Made by a program: the position numbers and the translations under genes | Assembly: GCA_028703035.1 (NCBI GenBank) | Contig: JAQVNR010000043.1 | Span: forward strand, 1 to 12,258 | Direction of reading: 5' to 3' | DNA: 12,258 bases | Source: Bacilli bacterium | Lineage (GTDB): Bacteria; Bacillota_I; Bacilli_A; RF39; UBA660 | Shown: in pieces, positions 1 through 6,796 of the stretch | How positions within the stretch are numbered: the stretch's first letter is position 1 | Layout: each line of letters starts with the position of its first letter | The notes under the pieces: generated by a model | Seen by the model: the letters and a program-made list of their open reading frames with translations, nothing else | What the model was told of the DNA's origin: nothing | Databases searched by the model: none

Positions 1-11
1 TTTGTAACCAT

Positions 12-39
12 AATAAAACCTCCATATTGAGGTTTTATT
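12..39. terminator. Perfect 11-bp hairpin, bidirectional-looking terminator
   Basis: AATAAAACCTC at 12-22 and GAGGTTTTATT at 29-39 are exact reverse complements around a 6-base loop. The descending arm is followed by a T-rich tract on either strand, so it could end the minus-strand SEC-C gene about 100 bp away as well as plus-strand transcription entering from outside the window. The 98 bases between it and the SEC-C stop show nothing I can name. Confidence 0.7.
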
Positions 40-137
40 TCAAAAATAGTCTTTGGATAGTCTTGAAATTATCCTGAACTTTACTGTAAACATTCTAAAT
101 ATTGTTATTTATTACCTAAACTGTAACCATTTTTCCT

Positions 138-1796
138 TTATAATTTTGTAATTATGTTATCTTTTAATTCATCATAAATTTTATCATGCATTTTAACCAT
201 ACCAGCTCCCATTGTTATATTCATAGTTTCTAGGAAACTATCATATATTATTTTGTTTTTAAATGGTAATAATGTAATTTTTAATAATACTGGTAATAGA
301 TGAGCGGGAAATTTTTCTGAAATCGGATTTGAAATTCCAGCTACTGCATAAATATTATTATCATCCATAATATACGCTAACCCTTTTTCATATTTATATA
401 TTACAAAGTTTCCAGTAATTCTTTTTTCCCAAGATTTAACTATTACACTTTCTTCTTCAGTTAAAGAAGTACTAACTAAAAATTCTTTAATTATATTTTT
501 GTCTTCCCACATTTTTTCACGTATTTTCACTGTATAATCTGCTATTACATTACCATTTTTATAATAGAAATCTTCTGGTTTTTTAGCTTCTTTAACAATA
601 TTATATTTTTTATTTGTAAAATCACATAATAAAACAAATAATTTATAAAACAAAATCGCATCATCATAAGATAACATAGCTTGCTCTTTTATTAAGTACT
701 TTTCATTTAAACAACATTTTTTATATTTCTTCCCACTACCACAGTGACATGGATCGTTGCGCCCTATTTTGTTATTTTCATTTACTATAGTGCTAGGGTT
801 ATCACTTTTTTCATTAATCATTTGTTGCGCTGCATGATAAGGTGGAACACCATTATTAGTCCAGTTTGGCATGTTATTATATGCTTCCGTTGATATTTCA
901 AGTAATATATCTACAGTATCTTCATTAATCTTAATATAGTCAGATAATATGTCAAGAAACATAAAAAAACCATTATCTAGGGATATTCCGGCTTGAATTA
1001 TAAAACTATCTAATAACATATCGAATTGAAAGCTATATTCTAAATTTTCTTTTAAAAATAAAACAAATCTTTTGATATGCGGATTTTCCAAATTTATTTT
1101 ATTTCTACCTATAGAAATTAATTCATTTTTCTTATATTTATAATTAAAAAGATGGGAATTTTCATTGAAATTATAAAATATATCGTCAGCAAAATCTCGG
1201 TATTCTTCACTAAAACACAGTATTGGTTCATTTTCATTATCAATATAAATATATGGTTTAAAATAAGTGTTTTCACTTAAATAATTTTTAAAATCTATAT
1301 ATGACATATTATGATATTCTGAAAAATATACGTAAAAATCATCTAAAGTAAAATTATGGTAAGCTCTAATTAAACCTACAATTAAATAGTTTAATTCATC
1401 TCGCTTTTTAATAGCGTCTTCATCTAAGTTATTTAATGCTTCTTCTATAGAACTTTTTATTTCTTTAGGTACTCTTTCAAATTCAGATATGGGTTCGTAA
1501 GATAATAAGAATTTTTCTCTAAGTAATTTTAACCATGAATAATCATCATCTTTCCAATCTTTTAAAAAGGGTTTTGTTTTAGTTTTTTTATTTAATATTT
1601 TTTTTAAGAGTGCTAGTTCTTCAAAAGAACAAACATCAATAATTGATTGTGGATTATCATTATACATTTTATAAATATCTAATACCATTTGATATTTAGT
1701 AATTTTTTTATATTCTTTAGGATTTTCAACTAAATTAGAATAGCCTCTATATATCGTTTCTTTACCATATATATTTATTATTTGTTTTAATTCCAT
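138..1796 (-). CDS. SEC-C zinc-motif protein of unknown function
   Basis: A 552-residue protein whose only recognisable domain is a central SEC-C motif, IGRNDPCHCGSGKKYKKCC at residues 344-362, with zinc ligands C350, C352, C361 and C362. This motif is known from the SecA C-terminus and many otherwise unrelated bacterial proteins, where it binds zinc and often mediates protein contact. Here it is internal, not terminal. Residues 1-340 look helical and charged. Residues 363-552 form a second unidentified region with hydrophobic stretches near 505-520 but no clear membrane segment. The ATG at 1796 is supported by GAGGAAG five bases upstream. The same frame is open upstream for about 50 codons, back through a duplicated priA tail, but the strong ribosome binding site argues for this start. 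No convincing promoter was seen. It is probably soluble and cytoplasmic, and no function is assigned. Confidence 0.8.
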   Translation of the reverse strand: MELKQIINIYGKETIYRGYSNLVENPKEYKKITKYQMVLDIYKMYNDNPQSIIDVCSFEELALLKKILNKKTKTKPFLKDWKDDDYSWLKLLREKFLLSYEPISEFERVPKEIKSSIEEALNNLDEDAIKKRDELNYLIVGLIRAYHNFTLDDFYVYFSEYHNMSYIDFKNYLSENTYFKPYIYIDNENEPILCFSEEYRDFADDIFYNFNENSHLFNYKYKKNELISIGRNKINLENPHIKRFVLFLKENLEYSFQFDMLLDSFIIQAGISLDNGFFMFLDILSDYIKINEDTVDILLEISTEAYNNMPNWTNNGVPPYHAAQQMINEKSDNPSTIVNENNKIGRNDPCHCGSGKKYKKCCLNEKYLIKEQAMLSYDDAILFYKLFVLLCDFTNKKYNIVKEAKKPEDFYYKNGNVIADYTVKIREKMWEDKNIIKEFLVSTSLTEEESVIVKSWEKRITGNFVIYKYEKGLAYIMDDNNIYAVAGISNPISEKFPAHLLPVLLKITLLPFKNKIIYDSFLETMNITMGAGMVKMHDKIYDELKDNIITKL

Positions 1797-2037
1797 TATA
1801 ACTTCCTCATATGTCTTTCTTGCAGTATAATACCATAAAACAGGATATTTATATACTTTTTTTTGACCAGTTAAATTTCGCCCGGGATTTAAATCAATTT
1901 CTAGCGATACTTTTTTATGAGTACTATAAATTTCATCTAAGTTATTTTTAATGCATTAAAATGTTGCGTGCATCATCTTCTTTAGTAATAGTAGAAATAC
2001 TACATTCTGGACACACCAAAATTAATTAATATTGTTT
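1797..2037 (-). other. Gene-debris segment between SEC-C gene and CYTH pseudogene
   Basis: This 240-bp stretch holds the priA tail fragment and, around 1957-2031 on the minus strand, a short stop-bounded frame of about 25 codons. That frame begins with a CPEC zinc-knuckle-like half motif and continues SISTITKEDDARNILMH. It has no start or ribosome binding site and looks like an internal scrap of a larger gene that I cannot identify. Only the last few bases, GAGGAAG at 1802-1808, have an evident present-day role, as the ribosome binding site of the SEC-C gene. Confidence 0.5.
1871..1943 (-). repeat. Degenerate duplicate of the priA 3' end
   Basis: Positions 1885-1943 match 2520-2578, inside the end of the intact priA, at 55 of 59 bases, and similarity continues to the TTTAA of the priA stop with one extra base. 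Read on the minus strand it encodes LDEIYSTHKKVSLEIDLNP against LDEVYSAHKKVSLEIDINP in PriA. The extra base removes the in-frame stop. Upstream the frame is closed by TAA near 1955, so this is a broken fragment and not a second gene. The differences suggest either an old duplication or a fragment brought in from a related strain. Confidence 0.85.
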
Positions 2038-2405
2038 TCATGATTTTGAAATAGCAATTATACTTGCTAATGTAATCTTGCCACTTCCCGGTAGTCGATT
2101 ATAAATGTAATATTCAACTTCCAAAAACAATCCCAAATCTTCTACTTTTTCTAAGGTTATTTCATATTCTTTAAATTTATATAATTTTTTTAAATTGTTT
2201 ATTGTAAGTAGTCTTTTTAATCCTAATATTTCAATTATTTTCTTACCCATTTCATAAGAATCAATTGCAATCTCATATTCATCAGAATATAACCACTTTC
2301 CATCATTTTCAAAATGATCTTTTTTATATGTTAATGAAGATTCTTCGTTTTTTGTTCTTATTCTAAAACACTCAATACTTCAACTAAAATTTCAATTTCT
2401 TTCAT
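2038..2405 (-). pseudogene. Broken CYTH-domain (CyaB/triphosphate tunnel family) gene
   Basis: The original start is visible: ATG at 2405 with AGGAG six bases upstream, beginning MKEIEILVEV, a typical CYTH opening with the ExE motif. That frame stops at 2358 after 15 codons. A second frame, offset by a deletion near 2370-2380, resumes as ECFRIRTKNEESSLTYKK and continues to EYEITLEKVEDLGLFLEVE, matching the R-x-R, K-rich and LG-x-F-x-E-x-E strands of CYTH proteins. About 50 residues expected between these parts in the usual ~180-residue protein are missing. After EVEYYI the frame leaves the family and ends with a P-loop-like tail, LPGSGKITLASIIA. Family members hydrolyse triphosphates such as thiamine triphosphate or make cAMP. 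This copy cannot make a complete domain. Reading only the longest frame would give a misleading 70-residue hypothetical protein starting at 2250. Confidence 0.8.
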
Positions 2406-2506
2406 ATTTTCTCCTATAATAATTTCACTTGTTTTATCTTCTGTTTTTTACCTGCAAATCAATCATAATTATTTAATAGTGCTTAAGTCTTTTTTTCAGT
2501 GTCTAA

Positions 2507-4681
2507 TTAAATCCGCGTTGGATTTATATCAATTTCCAGCGATACTTTTTTATGAGCACTATAAACTTCATCTAAGTTTCTTAAAGAATCTTTAATAAAA
2601 TTAAAATTTTTATATTTCAATATTATTTGAAAACGATATATGTTATTTATTTTAAACATTGCAGCTGTAGTTGGTCCAAGAATAATAACTTCATTATTTA
2701 AACTTCGCTTTAAATAGTTTAAAACATTTGTTGCTTCACTTGATGCTTCTTTATAATCTTTAGAGGTTATTTTAATAGAAGTTAAATAAAAATATGGTGG
2801 ATATTTTAAAAGTCTTCTAATATTCATTTCATAATTATATAAATTTAGATAATCATTTTGTTTAACAAAATTTAAAGTTTTATCATCGGAATTAAAGGTT
2901 TGAATAATTACCTCACCAGGAATTTTGCTTCTTCCTGCTCTACCTGATACTTGATGAAGCAAACTAAAAGTATATTCTCCGCTTCTAAAGTCGGGTATAT
3001 TAAGTGAATCATCAGCGTTTATTACTCCAACAAGTGTTACTTTAGGAAAATCAAGTCCTTTTGATATCATTTGGGTTCCTAAAATAATATCGACTTCTTC
3101 ATTTTCAATCATCGTTATAATTTTTTCATGAGATCCTTTTTTAGTAGTAGTATCAGCATCCATGCGAATAACTTTAGCCTGAGGATATTTTTCTCTTACT
3201 TCTTCTTCTAACTTTTCTGTTCCAAGCCCATAAGATGTAAGAGAGTTTTCTTTACATGATGGACACTCTTCCTCATTTAAAACTGTATATCCGCAGTAAT
3301 GACATTTTAAATTATTTGAAGTTTTATGATAAGTTAAAGTTATTTCACAGTGTGGGCATTTATAAGTATATCCACAATTCTTACAAGTTACGATTCTCGT
3401 AAAACCACGTCTATTTAAAAATAACATAATTTGCTCTTTTTTAAGTAGTTTTTCTTTAATTTTTTTATCTAAATCTTCGCTGATAATCATATTTCTTTTT
3501 TTATATTCTTCGGCCATATCTACAATAGTAATTTTAGGTAAAGAAGCATCTCCTATTCTTTTATCTAAAGTAATTAATTTATAGACCTCTTTTTGACTTC
3601 TCGCATAACTTTCAAGCAAGGGAGTTGCAGATCCTAAAATAAGTGGAGCATTATGGTTTAGACTTCTTTTTTTAGCAATATCAAGAGCATGATAACGAGG
3701 ATTATTTTCTTGTTTATAATTAGTACTATGCTCCTCATCTATGACAATAATACCAATGTTTCTTAAGGGAACAAAAATAGCACTTCTAGTTCCAACTACC
3801 ACTTTTACTTCTCCTAAAAATATCTTTTTATACTCATCATGCCTTTCCCCAGCAGAAAGGGCACTGTGAAAAATTGCCACATCACTGCCAAATCTTGAGT
3901 AAAAACGATTAACTATCTGGGTAGTTAAAGATATTTCCGGGACTAACATTATTGCAGTTTTACCACTAGCAATAACTTTTTCAATAAGTGACATATAAAC
4001 TTCAGTCTTTCCTGAACCAGTTATTCCATGAATCAAATAAGTATTAGCTTTATTTAGTTCAACTAATGAAACAGCATTTTCTTGATCAAGAGTTAATTTT
4101 GGTTTGGAAATATTACTAACATTTTGATTAATTCGATATTTAGTTTCTTTTCTTAAATAGATTAAATTTTCCGCAAGTAAAGGTTTAACAACTGCACTAC
4201 TATATTCTTTTTGCATTATAGTTTCACTTTGTAATAATCTTGTTAATAATTCATTTCTTTTAGGGGCTCTTTTATTATTTTTAACATATTTTAAAGCAAT
4301 ATCTTTATTTACTAATTCTAAATAAATATCATATAAATTATAATTACTTTTAATGCTTTTTACTTTCATACTACTAGGAAACATTGTATTATATGCGGTT
4401 ATTAATGAGCACATTGATACTTCTTTTAAATATTTACCTAGTTCTAAGAGTTCATCATTTAAAGCAAATTCTTCATTTGTAATTGAAATTATTTCTTTTA
4501 AATTATCTGTTTCTGTCTCATTTTTAATATTTATGACAAAGCCATTAATAACTTGATGCCCAAAAGGAACAACTACTTTCATTCCAGTTTTTAATTTAGT
4601 TTTTAAATAATTTGGCACTATATAAGTAAATGAGCGATCTAAAGATTTTACCCCATATTCAACAAGTACTTCGGCATACAT
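2507..4681 (-). CDS. priA: Primosomal protein N', replication restart helicase PriA
   Basis: PriA is a superfamily 2 DNA helicase that recognises stalled or D-loop forks and starts primosome reassembly. All core elements are present in 724 residues: N-terminal DNA-binding region, Walker A GITGSGKTE at 219-227, DEEH at 315-318, SATP at 351-354, the two-zinc module with cysteines 433, 436, 442, 445, 460, 463, 473 and 476, helicase motif V (GTQMISKGLDFP) at 535-546 and motif VI (HQVSGRAGR) at 576-584. The length is near the E. coli protein and shorter than the B. subtilis one. ATG at 4681 follows AAGGAAG by seven bases. That site overlaps the TAA stop of the upstream N-hydrolase gene, so the two are very probably translationally coupled. 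The usual Bacillota neighbours (coaBC, def, fmt, rsmB) are absent. Its final 70 bases are duplicated at 1871-1943. Confidence 0.97.
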   Translation of the reverse strand: MYAEVLVEYGVKSLDRSFTYIVPNYLKTKLKTGMKVVVPFGHQVINGFVINIKNETETDNLKEIISITNEEFALNDELLELGKYLKEVSMCSLITAYNTMFPSSMKVKSIKSNYNLYDIYLELVNKDIALKYVKNNKRAPKRNELLTRLLQSETIMQKEYSSAVVKPLLAENLIYLRKETKYRINQNVSNISKPKLTLDQENAVSLVELNKANTYLIHGITGSGKTEVYMSLIEKVIASGKTAIMLVPEISLTTQIVNRFYSRFGSDVAIFHSALSAGERHDEYKKIFLGEVKVVVGTRSAIFVPLRNIGIIVIDEEHSTNYKQENNPRYHALDIAKKRSLNHNAPLILGSATPLLESYARSQKEVYKLITLDKRIGDASLPKITIVDMAEEYKKRNMIISEDLDKKIKEKLLKKEQIMLFLNRRGFTRIVTCKNCGYTYKCPHCEITLTYHKTSNNLKCHYCGYTVLNEEECPSCKENSLTSYGLGTEKLEEEVREKYPQAKVIRMDADTTTKKGSHEKIITMIENEEVDIILGTQMISKGLDFPKVTLVGVINADDSLNIPDFRSGEYTFSLLHQVSGRAGRSKIPGEVIIQTFNSDDKTLNFVKQNDYLNLYNYEMNIRRLLKYPPYFYLTSIKITSKDYKEASSEATNVLNYLKRSLNNEVIILGPTTAAMFKINNIYRFQIILKYKNFNFIKDSLRNLDEVYSAHKKVSLEIDINPTRI

Positions 4682-4693
4682 AAAACATCTTCC

Positions 4694-5089
4694 TTACTTA
4701 CCCATTATAGCACTATCTAAAATAGTTTTTGCTTCTTCTAAAGTTTTATAACGGATAATTATATTTTTAGGATTGCCAGAAATCATCGAAGAAATACTTT
4801 TAATAGATGCCTCATCATACAAACAGATAACTTTTTTATTATGTTCTAAAGCATAGCCTAATTCATAACCAACACCTATTGAAGGAACTGATACCTCAGC
4901 AATAATAATGTCTGATGCATCAAGCCATTTTTTATGACGATTATAAATATAATCATCACTTAAAGGTTTTTCTTGCCAAATATTTTTAGTTATAACTTCC
5001 CCATAATTTTCTAAAAAATTTATTAAATTCAAATAATCGCTTTCTTTTTCTCTGCCACCATTAATTGATCCTGCAAAATATATTTTCAT
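4694..5089 (-). CDS. DNPH1-like 2'-deoxynucleoside 5'-phosphate N-hydrolase
   Basis: A 131-residue protein of the nucleoside 2-deoxyribosyltransferase superfamily, closest by motif to the RCL/DNPH1 branch. Those enzymes cleave the N-glycosidic bond of deoxynucleoside monophosphates and help clear abnormal ones such as hydroxymethyl-dUMP. Visible signatures are YFAGSINGGR at 4-13 (phosphate and substrate loop) and IIAEVSVPSIGVGYELG at 62-78, containing the expected catalytic glutamate E76 and phosphate-binding S70. The usual Asp eight residues before D60, in the pattern D-x-x-W-L-x-x-x-D, is H52 here, so activity may be altered. ATG at 5089 is preceded by GAGGT. The gene ends 12 bases before priA, and its stop codon lies beside the priA ribosome binding site. 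It starts opposite the translesion polymerase gene, across 88 bases. A plain nucleoside deoxyribosyltransferase is the alternative. Confidence 0.8.
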   Translation of the reverse strand: MKIYFAGSINGGREKESDYLNLINFLENYGEVITKNIWQEKPLSDDYIYNRHKKWLDASDIIIAEVSVPSIGVGYELGYALEHNKKVICLYDEASIKSISSMISGNPKNIIIRYKTLEEAKTILDSAIMGK

Positions 5090-5110
5090 AAATCATCTAC
5101 CTCTTTTAAA

Positions 5111-5116
5111 ATTATA
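5111..5116 (-). promoter_or_regulatory. Possible -10 element for the N-hydrolase/priA pair
   Basis: TATAAT on the minus strand lies 22 bases before the start of the N-hydrolase gene. No good -35 is found at 16-18 bases, so this is a weak call. If real, the LexA-like box at 5142-5153 lies just upstream and might influence both directions. Confidence 0.35.
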
Positions 5117-5130
5117 TCACGATTTTTAAC

Positions 5131-5159
5131 TTGACTATATAGTACAAATGTTCTATAAT
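5131..5159 (+). promoter_or_regulatory. Sigma-A promoter of the translesion polymerase gene
   Basis: TTGACT at 5131-5136 and TATAAT at 5154-5159 with a 17-base spacer, an almost perfect vegetative promoter. Transcription would begin near 5166, leaving a very short leader before the ATG at 5178. The spacer contains a LexA-like operator. Confidence 0.8.
5142..5153 (+). promoter_or_regulatory. LexA/DinR-like SOS box
   Basis: GTACAAATGTTC differs by one base from the Bacillota LexA core GAAC-N4-GTTC. It fills the promoter spacer and touches the -10 element, so a bound repressor would block RNA polymerase. Y-family polymerases of the UvrX/YqjW type are commonly SOS genes, which supports the call. 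No lexA gene is in the window. Confidence 0.6.
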
Positions 5160-5177
5160 TTATTTAGGTGATTGAAG

Positions 5178-6437
5178 ATGAATGATTTATATCCAAAAAG
5201 AAATATTATCGCAATTGATCTTAAAAGTTTTTTTGCATCTTGTGAGTGTGTTGAAAGAGGCATTGATGGTAGTAGTGCCCCACTAGTTGTTTGTGATCCT
5301 GTTAAAAAAGGGGCGATGACTTTAGCTGTTTCACCTTATTTAAAGAACCTAGGAGTTAAAGGACGAACTAGAGTTTATGATTTACCTAAAAATATTAAAA
5401 TTATTAAAGTTCCCCCAAGAATGGGACTATATAAGAAAAAAAGCAAAGAAGTTATTAAAGTTTATGAAGAGTTTGTCGCTAAAGATGATATGCATATATA
5501 TTCAATTGATGAAGTCTTTTTAGATGTAACAAGTTATTTATCTCTTTATCAAAAAAGTGCGAGCTTACTTGCCGAAGATATTCTAAAAAGAATTAAAGAA
5601 AAAACTGGTTTAACAGCAGTGGCAGGAATTGGTCCTAATATCTTTCTGGCTAAAGTTTGTATGGATCTTGAAAGTAAACACAGCCCTAATAATATTAGTT
5701 CTTGGTCATATGATGATGTTGCTAGTAAACTATGGAATACCCAGCCCCTATCTAAAGTTTGGGGTATTGGCATTAGAATGGAAAAACGATTAAATGCTCT
5801 TCAGTTATATAAGATTGGAGATATTGCGAGATCGAGTCGCTTTATCCTAAAAGAAAAATTTGGTGTTTTAGGTGAAGAACTATGGTATCGGGCAAATGGA
5901 ATTGATTTAACTAAAATAAGTGATTTAAATGCTCCACCTAAAAATGAGTCAATTAGTCATAGTCAAATTTTATATAAAGATTATGATGAAAGTAATATAA
6001 ATATAATAATTAAAGAGATGATTGATCTTTTAACAAAAAGACTTAGAAACATGAAAAAAAATGCTTTAGTAGTTGGACTATTTATTAACTATTCTAAAAG
6101 TATTGGCGGAGGTTTTAGTCACTCAATTAAATTAGATAAATATACTAAAGACTCAAAAGAAATATTTGCAGTTTGTTTAAATATTTTTAATAAATATTAT
6201 GATTATTTACCAATTAGACAAGTTGGGGTTTATTTGGCATGTCTTTCACCTGATAATGGAATCCAGCTAAATTTGTTTGAGCCTTATAAAGACGCCATAC
6301 TGGCAGAAGAAGCTAACCAAGCAGTGGATCTAATTAAAGATAAATATGGCACAAATAGTTTATTAAAAGCTTCTAGTTTACTTGAAGATTCAACAATTAT
6401 TGCTAGAAACCATAAAAACGGCGATGAAAGGTATTGA
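5178..6437 (+). CDS. Y-family translesion DNA polymerase, UvrX/YqjW (UmuC-like)
   Basis: Error-prone polymerase that copies past damaged bases. With the ATG at 5178 the protein has 419 residues. The TTG six bases earlier abuts AGGTG and is less likely, while AGGTG is seven bases from this ATG. Visible parts: AIDLKSFFA with metal ligand D14; YSIDEVFLD with the D111/E112 pair; helix-hairpin-helix-like SKVWGIGIRMEKRL at about 192-205; little-finger domain after 230; and QLNLF at 363-367, a canonical beta-clamp binding motif. The SFFASCE and ARLVY-like N-terminal features and the length fit UvrX/YqjW and UmuC better than the shorter DinB. No UmuD-like partner gene is adjacent. The promoter carries a LexA-like box, so induction by DNA damage is likely. 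It is divergent from the N-hydrolase/priA pair. Confidence 0.92.
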   Translation: MNDLYPKRNIIAIDLKSFFASCECVERGIDGSSAPLVVCDPVKKGAMTLAVSPYLKNLGVKGRTRVYDLPKNIKIIKVPPRMGLYKKKSKEVIKVYEEFVAKDDMHIYSIDEVFLDVTSYLSLYQKSASLLAEDILKRIKEKTGLTAVAGIGPNIFLAKVCMDLESKHSPNNISSWSYDDVASKLWNTQPLSKVWGIGIRMEKRLNALQLYKIGDIARSSRFILKEKFGVLGEELWYRANGIDLTKISDLNAPPKNESISHSQILYKDYDESNINIIIKEMIDLLTKRLRNMKKNALVVGLFINYSKSIGGGFSHSIKLDKYTKDSKEIFAVCLNIFNKYYDYLPIRQVGVYLACLSPDNGIQLNLFEPYKDAILAEEANQAVDLIKDKYGTNSLLKASSLLEDSTIIARNHKNGDERY

Positions 6438-6462
6438 TTTTAAGAAAGGCTTATGCTAGAAT
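6434..6462 (+). promoter_or_regulatory. Promoter of tRNA-Ala
   Basis: TTGATT at 6434-6439, a 17-base spacer and TAGAAT at 6457-6462, with TG at 6454-6455 making an extended -10. The -35 overlaps the polymerase stop codon. Predicted initiation near 6469 is just ahead of the mature tRNA end. Confidence 0.65.
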
Positions 6463-6476
6463 TATATTGTTCTTAT

Positions 6477-6553
6477 GGGGAATTAGCTCAGTTGGCTAGA
6501 GCATCTGCCTTGCACGCAGAATGTCGCAGGTTCGAGTCCTGTATTCTCCACCA
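6477..6553 (+). tRNA. tRNA-Ala (anticodon UGC)
   Basis: A full cloverleaf: acceptor GGGGAAT/ATTCTCC, D stem GCTC/GAGC, anticodon stem TCTGC/GCAGA around loop CTTGCAC with anticodon TGC, T arm GCAGG-TTCGAGT-CCTGT, discriminator A and encoded CCA. The third acceptor pair is G-U, the identity mark of alanine tRNA. No second copy of its 3' end was seen in the window, so there is no sign of tRNA-targeted integration here. Confidence 0.97.
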
Positions 6554-6564
6554 TAAGAAAATTG

Positions 6565-6587
6565 AAGCCTTATATTTAGGCTTTTTT
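6565..6587 (+). terminator. Rho-independent terminator after tRNA-Ala
   Basis: AAGCCT at 6565-6570 pairs with AGGCTT at 6578-6583 around a 7-base loop, followed directly by a run of T to 6587. It would end the tRNA transcript and any readthrough from the polymerase gene. Confidence 0.85.
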
Positions 6588-6682
6588 ATATTTGTTTCAT
6601 AATAATTTATATTAAAAACTTTGATTTTTGTGTGACTTTTAAGTGAAAATGTTACCTATGAAAATATTCTGACATGTTAAAA

Positions 6683-6711
6683 TTGACATTTACCTTATTC
6701 TATAGTATTAT
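6683..6711 (+). promoter_or_regulatory. Promoter of the leader ORF / HELEH protein gene
   Basis: TTGACA at 6683-6688 and TATTAT at 6706-6711 with a 17-base spacer, a strong vegetative-type promoter. Initiation near 6718 would give a leader of about 80 bases before the HELEH protein start. The roughly 95 bases between the tRNA terminator and this promoter show nothing clear. Confidence 0.75.
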
Positions 6712-6721
6712 TTTTTTACCG

Positions 6722-6791
6722 ATGGGGGTTGGAATACAATATTTACGAAACATAACCCTAATTGTGGTTTTTTTTACTTTAAATGGGGGTT
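6722..6791 (+). promoter_or_regulatory. Leader with repeated ATGGGGGTT and a mutually exclusive pairing option
   Basis: ATGGGGGTT occurs at 6722-6730 and again at 6783-6791, where it contains the ribosome binding site of the HELEH gene. AACCC at 6754-6758 can pair equally with either copy, or its AACC with GGTT at 6766-6769 just before a run of eight T (6768-6775). The arrangement could work as an attenuator or a site-sequestering switch. The stems are short (4-6 bp), so this is a suggestion only. Confidence 0.3.
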
Positions 6792-6793
6792 AA
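6722..6793 (+). CDS. Putative 23-codon leader peptide
   Basis: ATG at 6722 opens a frame of 23 codons, starting MGVGIQYLRN and ending FFTLNGG, with TAA at 6791-6793, three bases before the ATG of the next gene. The middle and end are hydrophobic (ITLIVVFF). The start lies only a few bases after the predicted transcription start and has no Shine-Dalgarno site, so translation would be nearly leaderless. A ribosome finishing this frame would cover the GGGGG ribosome binding site of the HELEH gene, which suggests coupling or control. The frame could be chance: it is short, and only its position and openness support it. Confidence 0.35.
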   Translation: MGVGIQYLRNITLIVVFFTLNGG

Positions 6794-6796
6794 ATT

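Noticed and set aside
2038..2250. A free-standing 70-residue protein starting at 2250
   Set aside because: CYTH-like sequence continues upstream of this ATG in the same frame to about 2376, so it is part of the pseudogene and not a separate gene.
4353..4556. Plus-strand frame inside priA
   Set aside because: Lies wholly antisense to well-supported priA coding sequence, with no ribosome binding site.
5172..5177. TTG start for the polymerase
   Set aside because: It directly abuts AGGTG with no spacing, whereas the ATG at 5178 is seven bases away.
5549..5773. Minus-strand frame inside the polymerase gene
   Set aside because: Antisense shadow of conserved polymerase sequence.
6477..6553. tRNA-Ala as an integration site for the following peptidase region
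   Set aside because: No repeated tRNA 3' end and no integrase gene in the window.
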